Shown here piece by piece: positions 9,964 through 16,903 of a stretch of 38,098 nucleotides of DNA. Position numbers and translations under genes: made by a program. This DNA comes from Anaerolineae bacterium (GTDB lineage: Bacteria > Chloroflexota > Anaerolineae > Anaerolineales > Anaerolineaceae). Under the pieces are notes generated by a model. The model was given only the letters and a program-made list of their open reading frames with translations, had not been told where the DNA came from and made no database searches. Location: contig JABLXC010000016.1 in NCBI GenBank assembly GCA_013178185.1, positions 1 to 38,098 on the forward strand, written 5' to 3'. Within the stretch, counting starts at the first letter, position 1; each line of letters starts with the position of its first letter.

Positions 9964-10646
9964 AACTTGATCGTGAATATCTTCCAATATCAATGCGCTC
10001 AAAATATCCGGATGAGTACCAACGAACTCACCGGAAGGCGCAATATGTCGATCCCAGTGATATTGACAAGATGAAGCTACCCAAAAAACTAGAAATTAAA
10101 GATGAACCGAGCGAACAGATCTTGATAACCACCCAACCCGAGTTTCAGGTGATCGAGACCACAGAAGAGCTGCAGGAAAAAACGATCCGTATCAGAGAAG
10201 GAGAGACTGGCTTCAGTTATAAAAGTTTATTCGGCCCCTATATGAGAGGTGCCAGCAAGATAGACCTGGCAGATCCATATATACGGCTTGAATTCCAGAT
10301 TCGCAACCTTCTTGCATTCATCGGAATCATTGATACAGTCGAGGGACCGGTGGCACTTCACCTGATAACCGGAGCGGAGGACGAATATCAGAAACGTATC
10401 AACGGACAGAAGTTCGATGAAATTGCCGCCAGCGTGCAAGATCACGGGATTACCTTCACCTATGAATTTAGTGACACGATCCATCGGCGTGGGATTGAGC
10501 TCGATAATGGCTGGCGAATTATTATCGATCGGGGGTTGGATATATTTCAGAAGCCCGATTCCAAGTATGAGCTGAGTGAATTAGACCAAACAAAGAGGAA
10601 ATGCAGAGAGACGGAGATTGTGTTTATGAAACAATCACAAGAGTGA
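9960..10646 (+). CDS. MIT_C (phospholipase-D-like fold) domain protein coupled to brxL
   Basis: This 228-residue protein has a poorly conserved N-terminal 75 residues followed by an MIT_C domain. The diagnostic blocks are FSYKSLFGPYMRGA (about 85-98), a DPYIR segment near 103-107, HLITGAEDE near 133-141, and EFSDTIHRRGIEL near 163-175. The last block is followed by NGWRIIIDRGLDIFQ-type sequence. MIT_C has a phospholipase-D-like fold and, in eukaryotic MITD1, binds membranes; no PLD HKD catalytic pair is visible here. The GTG start overlaps the brxL stop (GTGA), so it is translated with brxL and probably works with it. Its length added to brxL (683 aa) equals that of long single-chain BrxL proteins. 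The role in defence is unknown. Confidence 0.7.
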   Translation: MKLDREYLPISMRSKYPDEYQRTHRKAQYVDPSDIDKMKLPKKLEIKDEPSEQILITTQPEFQVIETTEELQEKTIRIREGETGFSYKSLFGPYMRGASKIDLADPYIRLEFQIRNLLAFIGIIDTVEGPVALHLITGAEDEYQKRINGQKFDEIAASVQDHGITFTYEFSDTIHRRGIELDNGWRIIIDRGLDIFQKPDSKYELSELDQTKRKCRETEIVFMKQSQE

Positions 10647-10741
10647 CTAATGATTGACCATATAGAGGATGCTCTAGAAGCCAGAGATTAAACTAAAGTC
10701 ATCATTTAGACGTTGTAAGCAAGTTGTAAGGATATCGACCC

Positions 10742-10987
10742 ATGACAACAACGATCTTCACTGATGCATCAACCGACGACCCTCGGAGTGAGGGTCGCAA
10801 CAGGACATTGGGATTAAGAGCGTTGAATGGCATACAAGTACCGGTGCCAGGTTTCAAATTGAAATGCTGGTTTGATGGAGTTTATCATAGCGTAGAAGCA
10901 GGCAGGCAAAAGCAAGATGACGTCCTCCGGGAAGTAGACACAATGCTTCCAGCTGTGCAGGAGCGGGCATTTTGCGGGTCTTTGTGA
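10742..10987 (+). CDS. possible 81-aa small protein between the two defence systems
   Basis: This frame has an ATG preceded at a plausible distance by AAGGAT. It encodes 81 residues with no signal peptide, membrane segment or recognised domain. Position 10777-10797 inside it folds into a strong hairpin, and the codon pattern is not convincing. The 362-bp gap between the MIT_C gene and the TIR/APAZ gene (10647-11008) holds nothing else I can name. It may be non-coding leader for the pAgo operon. Confidence 0.22.
   Translation: MTTTIFTDASTDDPRSEGRNRTLGLRALNGIQVPVPGFKLKCWFDGVYHSVEAGRQKQDDVLREVDTMLPAVQERAFCGSL
10777..10797. other. 8-bp-stem hairpin upstream of the pAgo operon
   Basis: CGACCCTC and GAGGGTCG are perfect arms with a 5-nt GGAGT loop. 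There is no T-run on either side, so it is not a classic intrinsic terminator. It could be an operator or a structured leader for the operon starting at 11009. Confidence 0.35.
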
Positions 10988-11008
10988 ATAGTACATGGTG
11001 GAGCAAGA

Positions 11009-12841
11009 ATGGGAGCTAATCCAACCATTTATTGTCTTGAAAATCTGACAGACTATCACGAGTTTGAAAGATTATGTACCGATCTAATGGCTCTGGAGGG
11101 CTATCCATCGATTGAGCCATTAGGTGGTTTCAGTGACAAAGGGCGGGATGCTATTCATGTTAATAAAGCCGACCGGACAACAATTTTTGCTTATAGTGTT
11201 CGAGAAAATTGGCGAGTAAAGCTGTCTGAAGATGCTTCAAAAATACTACGTCATGGGCATCAATGCAATGAATTGGTGTTCATGACGACCTCTCCTTTTT
11301 CTGCTACAGAACGGGACGAAGCCGTTGCGTACATATTGCAAGAGTATGGTTGGGAATTACAAATATTCGGATTAGAAAGATTAAGGGTATTGCTAGAAGT
11401 AACCCACCCGGAAATTAGGCAAAATCATCCTCAAATATTCAATCCAGCACTATTTACAAGTTGGGTTGGAACATTAGATCGAAATCGTTTATTTTTAAGT
11501 TATGTTGAGCAAGATTGGGGATTGGCAGACTGGCTAACAAGAAAGCTGACAGCAGAGGGATATGCCGTATGGTGTGAGAGATTTACGCTTCTCGGTGGCG
11601 AACATTACCCTGATGATGTCGACGATGCTATCAATAATAGGGCTTTTCGAATAATAGCTCTTTACTCAAATTCCTCAGTAAAGAACCAGGAAGTGATGCG
11701 GCAAAGACTTCTGGGGTTAATGCTTGGAAAACAGAGGCAAATCGATTTTTTGATCCCAATTAACGTTGATGGACTTGATATTTCTCACTTAGACAAAGAA
11801 ACAGGTACATTGGTTTTTATTCCTTTTTACAATAGTTGGGCTGCTGGGTATAACCAACTTCTGAAGAAATTAGAAACTATACAGTGTCCTAAACCAATAT
11901 TCAATGGGAATCGAGTGGCTGCCTCGGATTATTTGGGCCCGGATTTGGTCACTGATCAGGCCGAACCTTTATTCGCAAATTTCTATCTCGTAGACAAACT
12001 ACCAAAATACATTTATGTATTCGAAGCGAAAATGCCCATTCCCTATGAAGATAAGTGGAACGTTGGCGTTCTTTGGGCTTATAGGAAAGTGGGTTCGCGA
12101 TTTTATCTTGGTTTCCATGAGCCATCACAAGATATTCTTCAAAAATATGGTATTACAGAAATTGACAGTATTGAATGGAAGGGTCATGAAACCGTAAATA
12201 AAATTGATACAAGGCATTTGCTTTCTGAATTAGTGAGAAAAAGTTTAGATGTAAGGTGTTACCAAAAGGGATTACAGTTTTGCTCAGCATCTGAATTTCT
12301 CTATTTTCCTTCTGGATTAGTCCCAAATGATAATTTGAAACTAACACGTCCAGATGGTAACAAAACATGGGTTAGTTCTGTTGGGCAAAGGACTTATTGG
12401 ACATTAGAAGGCAGTGAAGTTTATAACTATGCAATTGCTCCTGTTTTTCATTTGGTTCAGGATGTGTTCGATGAATTGGCAGTTCAGATTGAAATCCGAG
12501 TGAGATTGACGGATGAAAATGGGAAATTGTTAGCACGAAGAAAAATTAATTCTCGGCGGAAACATCTTTGCCAAAATTGGTGGAATACTGAATGGTTCAA
12601 CCGACAGCTGGCAGTCATCCAATTCTTAGCAGATGGCGACAAAATAATCATCGGTTCAGATGAAGATAATTCACTCATAATAAATGCCTCCCCATTGTGC
12701 TTATCCTCAACCGCTGGTATAGACGAGCAGGCTTTACAGCAGATCACGGAGAAGAGAAAGAAAGTTAGGGAAGAATTGGGGATTTCTGCTGATACTGATT
12801 CAGAGGAAGTTGAGCTCAGCGATGAAGAATACGATGAATAG
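11009..12841 (+). CDS. Mrr-TIR-APAZ effector protein of a short prokaryotic Argonaute system
   Basis: This 610-residue protein has three parts. Residues about 13-130 look like an Mrr/restriction-endonuclease fold: FERLCTDLMALEGY, then GGFSDKGRDAI with the candidate catalytic Asp47. The next motif reads AYSVRENW where Mrr enzymes usually carry (E/Q)xK. Residues about 160-290 are a TIR domain: LFLSYVEQD, GYAVWCERFTLLGGE, then a FRIIALYSNSS strand. From about 300 to the end is an APAZ-like region (N-terminal-Argonaute-like) ending in an acidic tail. In short pAgo systems the APAZ protein forms a heterodimer with the pAgo, and guide-dependent target binding activates the effector domain to kill or arrest the cell. 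The ATG follows GGAG at good spacing. It overlaps the pAgo gene by 20 bp. The region is AT-richer than its flanks, suggesting transfer. Confidence 0.82.
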   Translation: MGANPTIYCLENLTDYHEFERLCTDLMALEGYPSIEPLGGFSDKGRDAIHVNKADRTTIFAYSVRENWRVKLSEDASKILRHGHQCNELVFMTTSPFSATERDEAVAYILQEYGWELQIFGLERLRVLLEVTHPEIRQNHPQIFNPALFTSWVGTLDRNRLFLSYVEQDWGLADWLTRKLTAEGYAVWCERFTLLGGEHYPDDVDDAINNRAFRIIALYSNSSVKNQEVMRQRLLGLMLGKQRQIDFLIPINVDGLDISHLDKETGTLVFIPFYNSWAAGYNQLLKKLETIQCPKPIFNGNRVAASDYLGPDLVTDQAEPLFANFYLVDKLPKYIYVFEAKMPIPYEDKWNVGVLWAYRKVGSRFYLGFHEPSQDILQKYGITEIDSIEWKGHETVNKIDTRHLLSELVRKSLDVRCYQKGLQFCSASEFLYFPSGLVPNDNLKLTRPDGNKTWVSSVGQRTYWTLEGSEVYNYAIAPVFHLVQDVFDELAVQIEIRVRLTDENGKLLARRKINSRRKHLCQNWWNTEWFNRQLAVIQFLADGDKIIIGSDEDNSLIINASPLCLSSTAGIDEQALQQITEKRKKVREELGISADTDSEEVELSDEEYDE

Positions 12842-14333
12842 AACTGCTATCGTACTGAATGAACCAGAGTTGGAGTTCCGATATGGCCAACGGGCCTGTG
12901 ATCCTCGCGATGGGTTAGCTTTGTTTGGCCCCTATGATGCCGACCTCCCTTCAAGGCCGACAACAGTGAATTATCTATTACTTGGTACAGATGAAGGGAT
13001 TGCCAAATTCCAGGAGTGGTCACAATTGATCGCTCAACCCTGTTTCGATACACCAAAAGGAAATCAAAGACTCTGGGCTCCATATCCTGGCTTTTCTGCG
13101 GCATTCTGCACATCATGGATGACTGATCCAGTATGGTCATACGAAATTAATAGACAAAAGCTGTCAGAGGCATCGAAACATAGAGATGGATATGAACGCG
13201 CATATAAGGTGGTGAATTTGTTCCTAGATGGTTTACGACAATCGGTTGATCGGGATGAAAGAATTGGAGTAGCAATATGTGTAGTGCCAGATTATGTCTG
13301 GAAAAACTGCCGTCCAAAATCGACTGTTTCCAACACTCAAGAAGAACCCATTTCGTTTAGAAGAATTAAGCAGAGAAAGACAGGGCAGCTTGAGTTATTT
13401 GACGACTATGAGATTGAACAATATTGGATGTCAACTGATTTCAGGAGGCAACTCAAAGCCCGCGCGATGGAGTTCGATGTTCCAATTCAGATTGTGAGAG
13501 AGTCGACTTTGAGACCCACCAGTGAGAAAAAGTTCGGTCAGCGAGGGCTGACTCCTCTCTCCGATCGCTTGTGGAATATGTCTACTACGATTTATTACAA
13601 ATGCGGCGGCAAACCCTGGCGACTTGTAACTGCGAGAGAAGGCGTTTGTTATATAGGGATCGCCTTCAAAAGAGCAGAAGAAGATAGCAGAACCGCTTGC
13701 TGCGCCGCCCAGATGTTTTTAGACACAGGCGACGGTATTGTCTTCCTTGGAAAATTCGGTCCATGGTACTCTACAGCAGATAAGCAATTCCACTTGGATA
13801 AGGTAACAGCAAGAAGTTTGCTCGAAGGTGTTCTAAGTACGTATAATGAAAGAGAGGGTAAACCCCTTACCGAAATATTTCTACATTCCCGCTCAATGAT
13901 CGGGACCGAGGAGTATGAAGGATATCAGGAAGCTTGCCCTAAAAATGTGAGCCTGACAGGCATACGAGTTCGACTTGATGATGATAAAACCCGACTCTTT
14001 CGGCTTGGAGAAATGCCACTGATGCGGGGTACATTCTGGAAATTCAGGGAGAATTCCGGATTCTTGTGGGGGAGCGGTTTTAAACCTCGTCTTGCAACGT
14101 ATGACGGGTGGGAACTACCTATTCCCCTCCGAATAGATGTCCAGCATGGCGAGAACACCCCAATTGAACGAGTTGCCCAGGATATTTTGAGTCTGACAAA
14201 GCTGAACTATAATGCCTGTCGCCTGGGAGATGCAGAGCCAGTCACGGTCGGTTTTTCAGATGCAGTAGGTGAAATACTAATTTCCAATCCAAAGGTATCA
14301 AAAAGAAAACCTAATTTTAAATTCTACATATGA
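12822..14333 (+). CDS. short prokaryotic Argonaute (MID-PIWI), catalytically inactive
   Basis: A 503-residue short pAgo lacking N and PAZ domains. It binds a guide and recognises complementary nucleic acid, passing the signal to the APAZ partner. The MID part lies around residues 145-235. The PIWI domain opens with the hallmark IYYKCGGKPWR (about 257-267). Where active PIWI domains have G-x-D, this one reads YIGIAFKR (about 277-284), so the first catalytic Asp is Ala, as expected for inactive short pAgos. I prefer the ATG at 12822, about 13 bp after AGAGGAAG; ATG 12834 is an alternative, and a TTG at 12810 is less likely. It overlaps the upstream gene and is surely co-translated with it. It is the last gene before the convergent recombinase. 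Confidence 0.88.
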   Translation: MKNTMNRTAIVLNEPELEFRYGQRACDPRDGLALFGPYDADLPSRPTTVNYLLLGTDEGIAKFQEWSQLIAQPCFDTPKGNQRLWAPYPGFSAAFCTSWMTDPVWSYEINRQKLSEASKHRDGYERAYKVVNLFLDGLRQSVDRDERIGVAICVVPDYVWKNCRPKSTVSNTQEEPISFRRIKQRKTGQLELFDDYEIEQYWMSTDFRRQLKARAMEFDVPIQIVRESTLRPTSEKKFGQRGLTPLSDRLWNMSTTIYYKCGGKPWRLVTAREGVCYIGIAFKRAEEDSRTACCAAQMFLDTGDGIVFLGKFGPWYSTADKQFHLDKVTARSLLEGVLSTYNEREGKPLTEIFLHSRSMIGTEEYEGYQEACPKNVSLTGIRVRLDDDKTRLFRLGEMPLMRGTFWKFRENSGFLWGSGFKPRLATYDGWELPIPLRIDVQHGENTPIERVAQDILSLTKLNYNACRLGDAEPVTVGFSDAVGEILISNPKVSKRKPNFKFYI

Positions 14334-14541
14334 TCTACCTGCTTAACCGATTGTGATAAGAAGTATATAGACAACCTGATCCATAAAGCCAGAGCGTTTG
14401 TTGATTTCCTATCTAAAAATTGCATGTTAGCCCTAACAACGAACCAATTACCAGAAATTTTTATATCGCATCCACACGAGCAGTTTCCTATCAAAGAGAA
14501 TTCTGTATGCTCTTCGACATTGCAAGACCCCAAAACAACTC

Positions 14542-14577
14542 ATTGAATAGCAGCTTCCCATCGCCAAGTTATTCAAT
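14542..14577. repeat. 8-bp inverted repeat at the recombinase 3' end
   Basis: ATTGAATA (14542-14549) and TATTCAAT (14570-14577) flank a 20-nt loop and overlap the recombinase stop codon. It sits in the 235-bp gap between convergent pAgo and recombinase genes, where no gene was found. It could be a weak transcription end or part of an attachment site, but no matching copy was found at the other side of the element. Confidence 0.3.
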
Positions 14578-15486
14578 CTTTCCAACCGCGTCCTCCAAAT
14601 CTTCCTCTCCTGGTGTCGTGTAAATCCGGGTTGTATTCAAATTGCTGTGCCCTAATAAAGCAGCTACCTTTTCCAGGGATACCCCTGCGTCGATTAAGGC
14701 TTTGGCAAAACTATGGCGTAGGGTATGAGGAGTAACCATTTTGAGCCCGGCTTTTTTCGCAAAGCGTTGTACAGCCCGCTGGATGGTCTTGCTTTGCACT
14801 CCTTCATTCCGCTGACCAAGAAAAAGCTCGTTGCTTTCTATATCTGGTCTCACTTGCAAATAATCGAGCAAAGCTTTACGCGCTTTTGCATTCAGCGGGA
14901 TCACTCGCCTTTTCGTACCCTTCCCCTCTCTAACAATCACGCTGCCCTTGCGGTCATCCAGAACCACGTCGCTCACGCGCAACTGGATTATTTCTCCCAC
15001 TCGCAAGCCAGCAAACAGAATCAACTTGACGATCGCTGCATCGCGCAGGTACATCAACCGCAGGCGTGGGTATCGGCGCACTGCATCTTCGACTTCCTTC
15101 TCAACCGTCCTCAATAATGCTGCGCGTTGCTTTTTATCCAGCCACTTCGGTGCCAGCGCGGTTTCCTTTACCGCCTTCACCCCCTGGACTGGATTGCGTG
15201 CATTCTTTACATATCCAGCCTGCTCCAGCCAATGAGCATAAGCCGCCAGGGCTGCCAACCTGCGGTTAATCGTCTTAGGTTTGGCAGCTTGGTCGAGCAG
15301 GTGCTGTTTGTAGCCGCGTATGGCTTCGTTCGTCAGGGAATCAGGTGTCGGGGTTTCCCTATAATTCCCCTCGTACCATTGGGCAAATAAGCGTACATCG
15401 CCCAAATATCCTGTGATCGTTACCGGCGAGCGATCCTCGGCTAACAAATACGCCTGAAATTCATCTAGATGCAGCGCGTCCGTCAT
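14569..15486 (-). CDS. tyrosine recombinase (XerC/D-like integrase)
   Basis: A 305-residue tyrosine recombinase with a SAM-like core-binding N-terminus (about 5-95) and a catalytic domain. The catalytic set is complete: Arg162 in GLRVGE, Lys189 in REGKGTKRR, His254 and Arg257 in HTLRHSF, His280 in GHSNLNTT and the nucleophile Tyr289 in RIYT. It cuts and rejoins DNA through a phosphotyrosine intermediate, most likely to integrate and excise the element to its right. The ATG at 15486 is preceded by GGAG. It is the last gene of the minus-strand element and is separated from the ribbon-helix-helix gene by the repeat cluster at 15605-15698, which may control it. Size and form are Xer-like, so a dimer-resolution role is an alternative. 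Confidence 0.9.
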   Translation of the reverse strand: MTDALHLDEFQAYLLAEDRSPVTITGYLGDVRLFAQWYEGNYRETPTPDSLTNEAIRGYKQHLLDQAAKPKTINRRLAALAAYAHWLEQAGYVKNARNPVQGVKAVKETALAPKWLDKKQRAALLRTVEKEVEDAVRRYPRLRLMYLRDAAIVKLILFAGLRVGEIIQLRVSDVVLDDRKGSVIVREGKGTKRRVIPLNAKARKALLDYLQVRPDIESNELFLGQRNEGVQSKTIQRAVQRFAKKAGLKMVTPHTLRHSFAKALIDAGVSLEKVAALLGHSNLNTTRIYTTPGEEDLEDAVGKIE

Positions 15487-15604
15487 TTTCAGTCTCCATT
15501 CTTGTCGTGTATATTTTTGCCCTTACAAGGGCGATTTTTTCGCTTTATGATTAAAGATAGCTACCCCTCACAATGCGTGGCTCCTGAGCCTTCCTGTAGG
15601 CTCA

Positions 15605-15698
15605 TAGGACGCCCTATGAATTTTGGGGTTTTCTCCAATAGGACGCCCTAATAGGATGCCCTACTGGGACGCCCTTCAAATCGCCTTAGGACACCCTA
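15605..15698. repeat. five copies of a 12-bp near-palindrome (candidate partition site or operator)
   Basis: TAGGACGCCCTA occurs exactly at 15605-15616 and 15639-15650. Near copies are at 15652-15663 (TAGGATGCCCTA), 15665-15676 (TGGGACGCCCTT) and 15687-15698 (TAGGACACCCTA). Starts are 34, 13, 13 and 22 bp apart. Each unit is almost self-complementary (TAGG ... CCTA). The cluster sits between the recombinase and the ribbon-helix-helix/ParA genes. That is where a centromere-like site bound by a ribbon-helix-helix adaptor, or a shared operator, would be expected. Confidence 0.75.
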
Positions 15699-15711
15699 CG
15701 CAACCAATATT

Positions 15712-16131
15712 TCAAGATTTCCGCGACACATCGTGATGCGCCGCTTCATCTGCCCGGCGTTTCAGGTCCAGGTTGCATTCAAACTTGGGACAGCCGGAGG
15801 CGGTCTTGTAGCCCCACAGGCTGATCGCCCGGTTCTCGAGCTGGGTTACCGGTTCGTAGAGCAGGAAGGCTACCAATTGGCTGATGGGCACGCCCTCCTT
15901 TTTAGCCAGTTGCTCCAGGCGCTTTTTCAAATCCACTGGCAGGTCGAGATTGATCCGGTTGGGTTTACGCTTTTCAGCACGTTCGCGCTCCTTCTTCTTT
16001 CGAGATCGCTCGGTTCGAGGCAAGCGTGCTTCATCCTGGCGGCGTTGTCCTTGCCCAAGCAGCGACTCAACAGCCGGGTCGACGCCGGGCAATTCTTCAA
16101 AACTGGTTAACCCTTTAGTGTTTCTATTCAT
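15712..16131 (-). CDS. ribbon-helix-helix DNA-binding protein, ParA partner
   Basis: A 139-residue basic protein. A charged linker rich in Lys/Arg/Glu (about 40-60) precedes a ribbon-helix-helix segment, NRINLDLPVDLKKRLEQLA then a second helix VPISQLVAFLLYEPV (about 58-95). This is the CopG/ParG-type fold, which binds DNA as a dimer at short repeats. I chose the ATG at 16131 because AAAGGA lies 6 bp before it and it overlaps the parA stop (ATGA). It probably acts as the centromere-binding adaptor for ParA and as autorepressor, with the five 12-bp repeats just downstream as targets. The C-terminal part (WGYKTASGCPKFECNLD) is not recognised and could be metal-binding. Confidence 0.65.
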   Translation of the reverse strand: MNRNTKGLTSFEELPGVDPAVESLLGQGQRRQDEARLPRTERSRKKKERERAEKRKPNRINLDLPVDLKKRLEQLAKKEGVPISQLVAFLLYEPVTQLENRAISLWGYKTASGCPKFECNLDLKRRADEAAHHDVSRKS

Positions 16132-16901
16132 AGCCATTCCTTTACTCGTTCTAAAACTTGTAGATATCCGCCCACTCGCCGGTTGCCTTGCTCGTAACCA
16201 TTCAAGGCTTTGGCATTCGGAGCGTAGTCCCACAGCGTCTTCCCGTAGCGAGTCGCCACACGGCATTGGGTATCTTGTGGAATAGGCGGCAGCACAAGCT
16301 TGCCAAAGGTTTGTGCCAGGTGGATCAACTGCTCATGGCTTTCCAAAGTGACCCGCTCGTAGAAAGTCGGCAGGATGCCAACCACCTTGCAACGACTAAT
16401 GCGCTTCAAGGCAGCCAGGGTCTGGAGTGCATCTCGCACGCCATTTACCGCCAGCTTATCCAGGCGGGTAGGGATGAGCAAATAATCAGAGGCAACCAGG
16501 GCAGCAAAGTGCAGCAAATCGGCGGAAGGAGCGCAGTCCAGCAGGATCACGTCATGAGCCGAGTTCCCTAAAACATCTGCCAGCACATACTCCCGAAGGG
16601 TCACGCCTGCCAGGGTTTGTTTCAGTGCAGTTGTACTCTTGTCGGAGCGGATGACGTCCAGGCCTTCCAACCCACCTGGCGTAATGACCTGGTCAATGGG
16701 ACAGCGCAGATCCGGCGAGAGCAGCCGGCGCAGGTCATCACCGTGCGGCAGCCCCAGGCTGTCGGCCACGTTGCCCTGCGTATCGAGATCGACCAGGAGC
16801 ACGCGGTAGCCGTTCCTGGCCAGGCCAGAACCCAGAGTAACGGCCGTGGTGGTCTTGCCGACGCCGCCTTTCTGGTTCAAGATTGCTAAAGTCGTATGCA
16901 T
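16128..16901 (-). CDS. parA: ParA-family partition ATPase
   Basis: A 257-residue deviant-Walker ATPase. The KGGVGKTT motif lies near residues 10-17, followed by VDLDTQGN (Walker A' aspartate strand) and VILLDCAPS (Walker B, about 118-126). ParA proteins form dynamic polymers or gradients that segregate plasmids and some integrative elements. The ATG at 16901 has GGAG 7 bp upstream; a GTG at 16907 is possible but would leave the SD almost touching it. Two bases separate it from the FtsK-like stop, and it overlaps the ribbon-helix-helix gene. A short ParA without an HTH paired with a small ribbon-helix-helix adaptor is the type Ib plan. Confidence 0.88.
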   Translation of the reverse strand: MHTTLAILNQKGGVGKTTTAVTLGSGLARNGYRVLLVDLDTQGNVADSLGLPHGDDLRRLLSPDLRCPIDQVITPGGLEGLDVIRSDKSTTALKQTLAGVTLREYVLADVLGNSAHDVILLDCAPSADLLHFAALVASDYLLIPTRLDKLAVNGVRDALQTLAALKRISRCKVVGILPTFYERVTLESHEQLIHLAQTFGKLVLPPIPQDTQCRVATRYGKTLWDYAPNAKALNGYEQGNRRVGGYLQVLERVKEWL

Positions 16902-16903
16902 AT

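Noticed and set aside
12810-12821. TTG start giving a 507-aa Argonaute
   Set aside because: The Shine-Dalgarno overlaps or touches that codon; the ATG at 12822 is better placed.
15519-15540. GCCCT/AGGGC hairpin followed by Ts as a plus-strand terminator
   Set aside because: The stem is only five pairs, and no plus-strand gene ends nearby. It lies in the recombinase leader.
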